IMG/VR virus record: IMGVR_UViG_3300044613_002301
Location: 1-42,745 of that record
Reading direction: 5' to 3' (one strand)
Origin: a virus
DNA: 42,745 nucleotides
This document shows positions 37,601 through 42,745 of the stretch, piece after piece. The notes below the pieces were generated by a model. It searched no databases, was not told the origin of the DNA, and saw only the letters and a list, made by a program, of their open reading frames with translations. The position numbers and the translations under genes were made by a program. Positions within the stretch are counted from its first letter, which is position 1. Each line of letters opens with the position of its first letter.

Positions 37601-38148
37601 TTTGTGGCAGCAGCGGTTGCAGCGGCCTCTGTTTTAATAGCCGCAGCTTTGGCTGCGGCTTTAGTTTTTGTGGCAGCAGCGGTTGCAGCGGCTCTGGTTT
37701 TTGCGGCAGCGACTCTGGCTGCCGATTCAGTCTTTAGCGAAGCAACGGTAGCGGCGGCTTTCTGTCTATTGCCCGCTGCGTCTGCGGCAGCTATAGTCGC
37801 CTTAGCAGCAGCATTTGCAGCGGCCTCTATTTTCTTTGCTTCGTTTTTCCCCTTCGCCAATAGCATGGCAGCTTGAGTTGATGCACGGGCAATCTTAGCA
37901 GCCGCATTTGCGGCTTGTGTTGTTGCCCCGCCGCGAGAAAACAACCCACGAAGAGATGCTATGGCCCCAGCTATGCTACCGAAAAAACCTGTCTTAGGGA
38001 CAGTAGAGGCTGCGGATAGCCTAGAAATTCTCTGAAGAGTCTTTTCTAGCTTCTCAGCTTTTCTGATGGACTCATCCATCATTTTGCTGTAGTGCTTATT
38101 ATCACCCTGTAGCTTCACATACAGGGGAGGTAGCTGCCTAGTTGACAT
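34678..38148 (-). CDS. Tape measure protein
   Basis: A 1156-residue protein, by far the longest helical protein in the tail operon. Residues 130-252 are eleven-residue Ala-rich repeats. At about 400-620 lies the tape measure core domain (RENSVAIEVFVGSAEKADAV, IQSPYMFTDLAEEARNMMAY, LTEQGFNPLKTIAERT), familiar from many siphoviruses. Two or more hydrophobic segments follow (FLLLAAFNALGLAVAVIAWN, MGLISSIGGLLQIAAAFGAV), which in other phages help pass DNA through the membrane. Its length sets the tail length. It lies after the frameshifted chaperone genes, as usual. Confidence 0.9.
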   Translation of the reverse strand: MSTRQLPPLYVKLQGDNKHYSKMMDESIRKAEKLEKTLQRISRLSAASTVPKTGFFGSIAGAIASLRGLFSRGGATTQAANAAAKIARASTQAAMLLAKGKNEAKKIEAAANAAAKATIAAADAAGNRQKAAATVASLKTESAARVAAAKTRAAATAAATKTKAAAKAAAIKTEAAATAAATKTEAAAKAAATKTKAAAVVAATKTKAAAAVAATQAKTAASVAATQTKNAARVAAIQTESAARVSATQARQAATQMKTAASLAATKIKTILTAGLITARTNATQAKAAASVAATQQKAAASVAAKRTVAAATAAAKATVAAARAAATIQTAATTAAARARSIQQRTIRDNQRHQNQQLINQDRNRRAEQAHQQRLRIANEIHQRRMASRFYTSKRPTINFNSSGGGGGGFRQGGFGQGGFGQGLTERADIYMHMNALKNLARTANSLLEIGTSFRENSVAIEVFVGSAEKADAVMKDIRDFAIQSPYMFTDLAEEARNMMAYGVSAEQTMDLMKSLGDIAGGNSRRFGLLAYAMSQIVSLGKLQGNELRQLTEQGFNPLKTIAERTLKPMQTLEERMSELFEAKEKGLITSKHVIDALRIETSEGGHFAGTMNRMSNELGGLMNRIRETFQTSILLKIYTILEEDLKNLARRTLEYLNRLEEWIEKNPKLVKQIAETAKNAFLLLAAFNALGLAVAVIAWNLNKVSTLFSIFKMLTSPLYSVLTSLVGVFMTLGSVLSSIVTLNVMGLISSIGGLLQIAAAFGAVGMGVALVRDYIKGAGGLSGALRQIQEDLNRLSLFSKGFFANFQENFQILTDWIRKNWKELSQFLGETMNSMLKALLHNIGVLAEAMVKLIVASFHWLKANLPGIIKEITAAVAGGFGATQERGMAMAATGVNAMGGPQGTLASMAASIPMWIAEQGLERDEYNRQRNEKVLEIARKEGLDTTPRSRGRAEASRILDQMEAKGEWSYVPRSRMFMPPGSNVPGAKEGVNLGQEAANIGASVLDRLKSGLEGMGNAADRLKALGIEMPALNLTIPEGKPAELPPGMPIPPAFKDFDFSGLEGGPGAKGKGRGRGVEDLTAFTYESGSYRAKMAEYASRVKAEGAGANPQLSAQLTANNILLKILGALTGGGATPPDANNTISPANLNAVGAP
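37393..37758 (-). repeat. Eleven 33-bp Ala-rich (hendecad) repeat units in the tape measure gene
   Basis: About eleven units of 11 residues, such as AAAVVAATKTK, AAAAVAATQAK, TAASVAATQTK, NAARVAAIQTE and SAARVSATQAR, cover residues 131-252 of the tape measure protein. An 11-residue period fits three helix turns, giving a long straight helix. The DNA units are diverged in third positions, so the array is old enough to have drifted. Confidence 0.75.
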
Positions 38149-38835
38149 CGTCAGATTCCTGCTTCACGCCTAGCATACCTAACCACAAATCGCGTTCTTG
38201 TTCCCAAGTTCGTTCTTTTTTCTTCTCGGTTTCGGGTAACTTGAATTCCAGCAAATAATCACTGGGTTTCAATTTCTTTGCACCCTGAGACGCAAAAATG
38301 GCCCATGTCGTTTGAGCAGCATACCAGTCTGATTTGTCATGCAGCGTCTGCTTCAATCGGAAGTAAGACTGCCACTTTTCAAATTCAGACACCGTGGTAA
38401 GTTGCTTAACCAGCGACACGGGCCATTTAAGCTCGAAAGCGAGTTCGTACCAAAGAAACTCCTCGCTTTCGAGAGTTAGTTTTTTTCGGCGTTCTCTTCT
38501 GCTTCTTCGCTCTTTTTCAGCCCGTTCAATACGCTAGCCGCGTCAAACAAAACACGTTGCGCCGAATCCGGCCAAGCCTGAATGGATGCCTCGGGAACCA
38601 GTTTCCCGTCCGCATCGTACAGGCAGAACGACAACAGGGTGCTGTACATACCCTTGTAATCGTTCATCCCGACGACTTCGCCGGTGTTTGGATCAACTTT
38701 GAGCTTCTTGTTGGTCGTCGCCAGAAACTCATCCCGCTGTGCCCCAGTCATTTCTTTGATGTAGAACTGACTTACCCCAGACTCAGACTCCAGGGAAACA
38801 GGAATAGACTTACGAATGACAGAAACAGAAATCAT
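38138..38835 (-). CDS. Tail assembly chaperone, -1 frameshift product (gpG-gpT type)
   Basis: The upstream frame 38835-38476 ends in GAA AAA AAC TAA. A -1 shift on A AAA AAC leads into an open frame running to 38138, giving about 232 residues. The joined part continues LTLESEEFLWYELAFELKWP then VSLVKQLTTVSEFEKWQSYF, the typical gpT-like segment with a Trp-Pro and Phe-x-x-Trp helices. No ribosome site fits an independent start; the only nearby start is a GTG at 38419. Siphoviruses make two chaperones in a fixed ratio this way to guide tape measure and tail tube assembly. It precedes the tape measure gene. Confidence 0.85.
38432..38485 (-). other. Programmed -1 frameshift site with downstream stem-loop
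   Basis: On the minus strand the heptamer A AAA AAC lies at 38485-38479, in the correct phase with the zero frame and directly before the stop TAA. After a 5-nt spacer (TAACT), CTCGAAAGCGAG (38473-38462) pairs over 12 bp, perfectly, with CTCGCTTTCGAG (38443-38432) around an 18-nt loop. This is the full textbook arrangement. Confidence 0.9.
38476..38835 (-). CDS. Tail assembly chaperone, zero-frame product (gpG type)
   Basis: A 119-residue protein from the ATG at 38835; a TTG two codons earlier is less likely, and AGAGGG lies upstream. It has a beta-rich start (ISVSVIRKSIPVSLESESGV), then helices (EMTGAQRDEFLATTNKKL, GMYSTLLSFCLYDADG, ASVLNGLKKSEEAEENAEKN) and a charged C-terminus ending at the slippery site. 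It is the major form of the tail chaperone, between the tail tube and tape measure genes. Similar proteins bind the tape measure before tube assembly. Confidence 0.8.
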   Translation of the reverse strand: MISVSVIRKSIPVSLESESGVSQFYIKEMTGAQRDEFLATTNKKLKVDPNTGEVVGMNDYKGMYSTLLSFCLYDADGKLVPEASIQAWPDSAQRVLFDAASVLNGLKKSEEAEENAEKN

Positions 38836-38852
38836 ATACAACCCTCTGCGAA

Positions 38853-38879
38853 TCAGGCGGCCCTTAGCAGGCCGCCTGA
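38853..38879 (-). other. GC-rich hairpin between tail tube and chaperone genes
   Basis: TCAGGCGGCC (38853-38862) pairs perfectly with GGCCGCCTGA (38870-38879), a 10-bp stem with a 7-nt loop. No T-run follows on the minus strand. It may partly stop transcription or protect the 3' end of the tail tube mRNA, which must be made in large amounts. Confidence 0.5.
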
Positions 38880-38910
38880 GTAAACGTGGAAAACAAACCT
38901 ACTAGATGGA

Positions 38911-39372
38911 TCACGGACCAGCGGTCGTGGTGGTCGTAGCCGTGGTTCCGGTAGCAAAGACCGGAGCGGTTTCGACCGGCGTTGCTGCCGTGGACATATT
39001 GCTTGGAACCAGTTCCAACGTGCCTTCTGGCCGTTCGCCTTCCTTGAAGGAATCGAAGGTGAAGGAGTTGATGATGGCATAGAATACCAGGGTAGACCCG
39101 TCCGGGAACGTAATGGTAACGTGCCGGTTGGTTCCGAGGAACTGGTGCATCTGTGCAATGACCTTGGGGTCAAATGCGACTTTGATCGATACGGGTTCGA
39201 GCGTAATCAGGGCCTTACCGAGCATCGTTCGGTAACGGCTGTTACGCATCGTGGTTTGGTCGATCCCGCCACCGGAATTCATCGACGGTGGGGTTACTTC
39301 GATTTCCTCGAATTGGCCGCTGATCCCGTTGATCGCGATCAGGATTTTGAAACCGTCCTTCAAGTTAGGCAT
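38911..39372 (-). CDS. Major tail (tube) protein
   Basis: A 153-residue beta-rich protein: FKILIAINGISGQFEEIEVT, MLGKALITLEPVSIKVAFDP, HVTITFPDGSTLVFYAIINS, then FTFDSFKEGERPEGTLELV. Size, beta content and position directly before the chaperone and tape measure genes point to the tube-forming protein. It ends in a Thr-rich tail (TGTTATTTTTAGP), echoing the Thr linkers of the large tail protein and a possible glycosylation site on the tail surface. Confidence 0.75.
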   Translation of the reverse strand: MPNLKDGFKILIAINGISGQFEEIEVTPPSMNSGGGIDQTTMRNSRYRTMLGKALITLEPVSIKVAFDPKVIAQMHQFLGTNRHVTITFPDGSTLVFYAIINSFTFDSFKEGERPEGTLELVPSNMSTAATPVETAPVFATGTTATTTTTAGP

Positions 39373-39378
39373 GGAAAA

Positions 39379-39768
39379 TTACTCCAAAGTCAATCGGTAG
39401 TTCTGGGTGTAGACGTAGCGGCGGGTTTGTGGCTCATGGCCTGCAAATCCTATTGTATTAGATTTTGTGATAACCTGCAAAACTTGCCCGTTCGACAGGC
39501 TGAATTTGTAGGTAGTGTCTGCCAAGTCCGCTATAGACTGCAATACGTCCCTCGCAGACGAGTCCGCGCCCCTAACCAGCACCCTGAGTGCCGGATGCTC
39601 CTCGCGTTCGCCGGAGGCCATTTTACGCGATTCTAAGACCCCTCCGCTGGCCTCATAGATCAGAATGGCGTTATCCGGCTTATCCGGCATGTGGTTAATG
39701 AAGATTTCGTAACCCGCCGCCGTAGCTGTAGCCTGTATCAACTCTGCTAATGCTAGCCCGGGGGTCAT
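39379..39768 (-). CDS. Tail terminator or minor head-tail protein
   Basis: A 129-residue protein with a helical start (LALAELIQATATAAGYEIFI) and a mixed body (ALRVLVRGADSSARDVLQSI, TYKFSLSNGQVLQVITKS, RRYVYTQNYRLTLE). This pattern, and its place between a gp10-like protein and the tail tube, fit the tail terminator/minor capsid family that caps the tail tube. It overlaps the upstream gene by 4 bp. Confidence 0.6.
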   Translation of the reverse strand: MTPGLALAELIQATATAAGYEIFINHMPDKPDNAILIYEASGGVLESRKMASGEREEHPALRVLVRGADSSARDVLQSIADLADTTYKFSLSNGQVLQVITKSNTIGFAGHEPQTRRYVYTQNYRLTLE

Positions 39769-40199
39769 ATTTTCACCTTCTTCAATTCACTGAAAACAGC
39801 GTCTACGATCAAATCCCCGTAGTAATCCAGCCCATCTTCCAGGAAATGGTCAATGCCTTGCACATGGTTCATGGGAACTTCGTGCTGGTAAACAGCATAT
39901 TCCCTTGGGACTTTGATCTCTAAACCAGTTTCGCGAGTTCCCCGAAGGTAAATCTCTTCGATCTCAAACCCGTAACCCAGGAAAGTCTGAGTTTTCCAAC
40001 CGTTCCCTCGTTGAACTATGCCCCGGGATCGCCTAAGTGCCCCGGTTTCCATAGGGACCAGTTCGTCGGCAGCCTCAAAATAAACCTCAGAAGCCTTCTC
40101 CATTGCTGGCTTAAATGCTTCTCCCAAGTTTTCATTGTACTTTTTGAAGGAAGTCTTGAATTTGTCGAGGTTGAATATCCTGGCCCTGTAACTAAGCAT
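39765..40199 (-). CDS. Head-tail joining protein, HK97 gp10-like
   Basis: A 144-residue protein with the gp10-type order: an N-terminal helix (LDKFKTSFKKYNENLGEAFK), EKASEVYFEAADELVPMETG (the P.(d/e)TG.L turn of the family), GALRRSRGIV, then YAVYQHEVPMNHVQG near the conserved YA.y.E/H segment, and a final helix. It links the connector to the tail. It overlaps both neighbours. Confidence 0.7.
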   Translation of the reverse strand: MLSYRARIFNLDKFKTSFKKYNENLGEAFKPAMEKASEVYFEAADELVPMETGALRRSRGIVQRGNGWKTQTFLGYGFEIEEIYLRGTRETGLEIKVPREYAVYQHEVPMNHVQGIDHFLEDGLDYYGDLIVDAVFSELKKVKI

Positions 40200-40536
40200 A
40201 AGCTTCGTATAGCCTTTCCCGGTAGTTTAAGGTCGGGGTGTCGCATACTTTTAAGACCTCGTAGGCATCCTGGTTGCGTTTTGGGTCTTCCCAGTAAGCG
40301 GTATTCGCTAACGTACCCCGGCGAACGAGATCGCCTGGGGAAAGTAAAATCTCGGTGATTAACTCAACCTTAGAAAGCACTCGGGTATTGTTAGCCTGGA
40401 TGATTTCCCGGGCACAGTCGTCCCATCTACAGGTAATCTGCTGCGGTGCGCCCCAAATAGGTTCCCCGGTCTGCTTGGTCCCAATAAGGGGCCAGTGGAC
40501 TAGGGTTTCGCGTTGGCACTTGCGAATTAGGGACAT
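40192..40536 (-). CDS. Head closure / connector protein
   Basis: A 114-residue protein. QRETLVHWPLIGTKQTGEPI is followed by ITCRWDDCAREIIQ and ELITEILLSPGDLVRRGTL, then DAYEVLKVCDTPTLNYRERL. The small beta-barrel pattern, with RW/E and a final segment reporting on diagonal strands, and its place between adaptor and gp10-like genes, fit the head-completion or stopper family. The assignment rests partly on gene order. Confidence 0.6.
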   Translation of the reverse strand: MSLIRKCQRETLVHWPLIGTKQTGEPIWGAPQQITCRWDDCAREIIQANNTRVLSKVELITEILLSPGDLVRRGTLANTAYWEDPKRNQDAYEVLKVCDTPTLNYRERLYEAYA

Positions 40537-40544
40537 GGGCCACC

Positions 40545-40964
40545 TTAGCTGTTGTAGGCAGGGGACTGTTCAGGCGGTTTGCCGCCCCAGACCAAGGTAA
40601 AGGCCCCGGCAACCCCGTCAATCACTTTTCTGTTCCAGTTGGCTAGTTTTCCGCTGGTATCCAGCATCATAGCAGTGGCTCCCCAGTGGGTAATACCAAG
40701 GCCGTCTGAAAGACGGTACTGGTAGGAGTTCTGGAGACTCTTGACTTGCTCTGATTGCACTCGGGTAGAGCTATCGGTGATACTTATTAGATGTGCCGAC
40801 AAATACCGTGTTACCAATTCTAATCCGGGATCAGGCAATGCCGTTCCCACCACAGCAGTAACTATGAGGATCGCGGAATCAATAAAAGGTTGAATGTCCG
40901 TAATCACAGTATCATCGTACTGAATGATCTTCTGGACTGCGGTTATGGTGGTTGTGGCTGGCAT
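40545..40964 (-). CDS. Head-tail adaptor protein
   Basis: A 139-residue helical protein: TITAVQKIIQYDDTVITDIQ, FIDSAILIVTAVV, PGLELVTRYLSAHLISI, then QSYQYRLSDGLGITHWGATA and a short C-terminus. A first-helix, YLSAHL helix and W-GATAMMLD arrangement is familiar from phage adaptor proteins that attach to the portal. It precedes the closure protein. Confidence 0.65.
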   Translation of the reverse strand: MPATTTITAVQKIIQYDDTVITDIQPFIDSAILIVTAVVGTALPDPGLELVTRYLSAHLISITDSSTRVQSEQVKSLQNSYQYRLSDGLGITHWGATAMMLDTSGKLANWNRKVIDGVAGAFTLVWGGKPPEQSPAYNS

Positions 40965-40968
40965 GGCG

Positions 40969-42198
40969 CTACCCTACAATACTTCCCAAAGCTACCGTGT
41001 TGCCTGCGTTCGCCGGGACTAGAACATTGAACTTTCTAGTGCTGTTTGAACGGTAGACAACGTAGGTAGCTCCTTTTACGAGATTCGTGAACGACACAAC
41101 TCCACTTCCATTCGCTGTCCCGGTTCTAGGTGCATCTTCCATGACAAGGCCAGTTGAATCTTTGGGAGGATTAGCGGCCTGGATCACTACCTGGGCATTG
41201 GGCTGGATTGCCCCGTTCAAGTCTAGCACAGTCCAGTAGCCTGTGGTATAGGGCGGCGATGATGGGGTGACATTCTCCCCGGCAGCCATGCTGTATGTGA
41301 CCGTTTCCGTGCCATCGACAACAAGGGATGCCCCGGCAAATATAAGATTTGCCGCAGTGATGCCTACAACCCAAGTCCCATCGTTTAGGTTAAGCACAGC
41401 CTGACCAGAAGCGTTGGTTACGGCTATGTAAGTTTCCGCATTCTTGGTCATGCGGACTATCGCGTTCTGGACTGGGTTGCCGGAGTAGTTGACCGTGACG
41501 GTAACTGTTCTGGCCCCGGTTCCTACGCTTTCTTGCAATGCTTGCTTGATATCCGCAATCGCGTGAACGTGGCTAGCAGGCAGAATAAAGAACTTGTCTC
41601 CAGCTACAGGAGCAGCGGTTCTAGCTTCTTCCAAGGTAACGGTTGAAGTCCCATCACCGTTGTTTACCCATGTAAGAATTGGGCTGTTTTGCTCTGCCAG
41701 TGTTGCATCATCTTGGAATACCAGGACCGCATGTTCAAAAGCACCAGTCGGATAATTAACATTGCATTTGAACACCGTAGAAGTAGGTGCGGGCGATGCC
41801 TGTACCGTGCCTTCTACAAGAGTGTTGGCTTTTCTTAGTAGGTCCATCAACTTACCAAAGCTTCCCGCTGTAGTATGTTGATTGTATGATTCATCCCACA
41901 CGGCATCAGCAATAGCTCCTACGTTGATTGCCGCCTCACTCCTGGGGTAGAAGGTTGCAGTTGATAAGGTCAGGTCGTAGACCTCATTGGCAAATCCACC
42001 CACGTTAGACACGAACCCGTTTAGTCTGTAAGCACCCGCAGGTACGCCAGTAAAGGCTACTGCGTACCTATTCTTGTCGTTGGTCCGTTCAACCGCTGTA
42101 GCTGTAGCTACAACGGTATCGCTATTAAGACCAAACAGCTTACAGACTATTGTGAGTCCCGTGCCCGCATTAAACAGGAGTGTCTGCGTTTCCGGCAT
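40969..42198 (-). CDS. Virion protein with Ig-like or carboxypeptidase-regulatory-like domains (fibre or head decoration)
   Basis: A 409-residue protein. The N-terminal 85 residues form one beta domain (KLFGLNSDTVVATATAVE). Then INVGAIADAVWDESYNQHTT and AGSFGKLMDLLRK form a helical linker known from many phage fibre-like proteins. The rest holds beta domains resembling carboxypeptidase-regulatory/Ig folds (VTVNYSGNPVQNAIVRMTKN, YIAVTNASGQAVLNLNDGTW, VLDLNGAIQPNAQVVI). Such domains decorate capsids or tails and bind sugars. Its place between adaptor and head genes favours a capsid-attached fibre. Confidence 0.6.
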   Translation of the reverse strand: MPETQTLLFNAGTGLTIVCKLFGLNSDTVVATATAVERTNDKNRYAVAFTGVPAGAYRLNGFVSNVGGFANEVYDLTLSTATFYPRSEAAINVGAIADAVWDESYNQHTTAGSFGKLMDLLRKANTLVEGTVQASPAPTSTVFKCNVNYPTGAFEHAVLVFQDDATLAEQNSPILTWVNNGDGTSTVTLEEARTAAPVAGDKFFILPASHVHAIADIKQALQESVGTGARTVTVTVNYSGNPVQNAIVRMTKNAETYIAVTNASGQAVLNLNDGTWVVGITAANLIFAGASLVVDGTETVTYSMAAGENVTPSSPPYTTGYWTVLDLNGAIQPNAQVVIQAANPPKDSTGLVMEDAPRTGTANGSGVVSFTNLVKGATYVVYRSNSTRKFNVLVPANAGNTVALGSIVG

Positions 42199-42337
42199 CG
42201 CTGGAATCCTTCAACTGTTGGATCTTCGCTGCCAACGGCAACAGCACACTTGCGGCTTGCAAGCCACCTTGCTTGACGGCAAGATCGAGGCATGTCATCA
42301 ATTGCTGCTGTTCTTCTTTGGTTAGTTCGAGGTTCAT
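42170..42337 (-). CDS. Small helical virion-module protein
   Basis: A 55-residue protein read from the ATG at 42337: MNLELTKEEQQQLMTCLDLA, VKQGGLQAASVLLPLAAKIQ and a short tail. Short helical proteins of this form (LxxEExxxLxxxLDxAVKxGGLxxA) are common beside phage head genes, and their role is unknown to me. It overlaps the next gene by 29 bp. Confidence 0.6.
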   Translation of the reverse strand: MNLELTKEEQQQLMTCLDLAVKQGGLQAASVLLPLAAKIQQLKDSSDAGNADTPV

Positions 42338-42339
42338 GA

Positions 42340-42666
42340 TTACTCCGGTAAAACGTCAGGAATGTGCAACTGGGCTACGAGTGCCGCTTGTTGCTCTGGG
42401 GTAAGGGAATCAAACATCTGCAACGCCGACTTTTTCTTGAAATCGACGAGTTGCTTGTAGTAGCTATCGCAAGCCGACCGTATCACCGACTCAATATAGC
42501 TCTGCGGTGTGAACAGTTCCTTGAGCGGCTTCTTGTCCGCTTCGGGCAGACTCGCATTACTTGCGGTGATCTGTTCGTTCTCGGTGACGATGGGTTTGTT
42601 CGCTTCCAACGTAGCGAAGTCTACGCCCCATTGCTGTTCTTGTGTTAACTGTGTTAGGTCGATCAT
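42340..42666 (-). CDS. Unknown structural-module protein
   Basis: A 108-residue protein (LTQEQQWGVDFATLEANKPI, FTPQSYIESVIRSACDSYYK, LQMFDSLTPEQQAALVAQLH). It is helical and Gln-rich; the segment SYIESVIRSACDSYYKQL is of a type often seen in small phage head-module proteins. It lies 2 bp upstream of the 55-residue gene. Function is unknown. Confidence 0.55.
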   Translation of the reverse strand: MIDLTQLTQEQQWGVDFATLEANKPIVTENEQITASNASLPEADKKPLKELFTPQSYIESVIRSACDSYYKQLVDFKKKSALQMFDSLTPEQQAALVAQLHIPDVLPE

Positions 42667-42677
42667 GGTTTGGGTTC

Positions 42678-42745
42678 CTATGTTGCGATAAGGCCGAGGT
42701 CACGCATCCGACTAAGGAGTGCGTTTAACTGTGTAATCACCGATG
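42678..42745 (-). CDS. C-terminal end of a gene entering from the right
   Basis: An open frame runs from the right edge to a TAG at 42678-42680 and encodes about 21 residues ending LLSRMRDLGLIAT. The Leu-rich helix resembles the ends of the other small helical proteins here. The gene continues outside the window; nothing more can be said. Confidence 0.45.
   Translation of the reverse strand, partial: SVITQLNALLSRMRDLGLIAT

Noticed and set aside
37163-37876. 237-residue plus-strand frame rich in Ala and Val
   Set aside because: It is the antisense image of the Ala-rich repeats of the tape measure gene.
38138-38419. Independent 93-residue gene with GTG start
   Set aside because: The reading frame continues upstream to the slippery site and no ribosome site is seen; it is treated as the frameshift extension.

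Overview
The window is a contiguous piece of a tailed double-stranded DNA phage genome, most likely a long-tailed siphovirus (tape measure, tail-tube protein and a frameshifted tail chaperone; no contractile sheath seen). No phage integrase, ribosomal RNA or ordinary cellular housekeeping operon is visible. The host is probably a bacterium of the Planctomycetes group. This is an inference from two things: a tail protein built from Cys-rich modules that begin with GACC/GRCC and resemble modules common in planctomycete proteins, and a small exported protein with a CQNGKC motif after its signal peptide.

Layout. (1) 52-988, minus strand: three small accessory genes (RNase H-like, Cys-rich, HEVTH metallopeptidase-like), running off the left edge. 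(2) 987-27671, plus strand: a long run of tightly overlapping genes for early regulation, replication, recombination and nucleotide metabolism. It starts with an HNH endonuclease, a promoter with operator-like repeats near 1803-1859, and a sigma factor. It then holds a SNF2-type helicase, primase, DnaB-like helicase, a LysR-type regulator, the polymerase half of a family A DNA polymerase, dNMP kinase, clamp loader, a UvsY-like protein, a gp32-like SSB, a RecA/UvsX-like recombinase, FEN nuclease, a PD-(D/E)XK resolvase-like nuclease, sliding clamp, a UDG-like/3'-5' exonuclease protein, an SbcC/SbcD set and two glycosyltransferases. (3) 27674-42745, minus strand: a glycosyltransferase fusion, then the tail and head-tail connector genes in reverse order, with the capsid, portal and terminase presumably outside the right edge. 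The two arms converge at 27671/27674 around a plus-strand terminator.

The most unusual part is an accessory island at 14193-16414, with a satellite at 4961-5776. Small genes there are each preceded by one of five related hairpin leaders. Four of the genes also share the DNA encoding their N-termini. Two leaders are preceded, with the same 3-nt spacing, by about 120-nt tRNA-like elements that have intact acceptor, D and T arms but no normal anticodon arm. A third tRNA-like element of ordinary length lies nearby. The satellite cassette sits between 31-bp perfect direct repeats that duplicate the junction between the gene ending at 4960 and the primase, so it looks like a recent insertion of the same kind of cassette.

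Other notable points: two replication or repair proteins are each encoded in two pieces (DNA polymerase with its exonuclease part 11 kb away and in reversed order; SbcC broken at its zinc hook); three HNH endonuclease paralogs, two next to the polymerase pieces; a textbook -1 frameshift site with a 12-bp stem in the tail chaperone gene; and a 1173-residue Cys-rich, Thr-rich tail protein encoded close to three glycosyltransferase-like genes.
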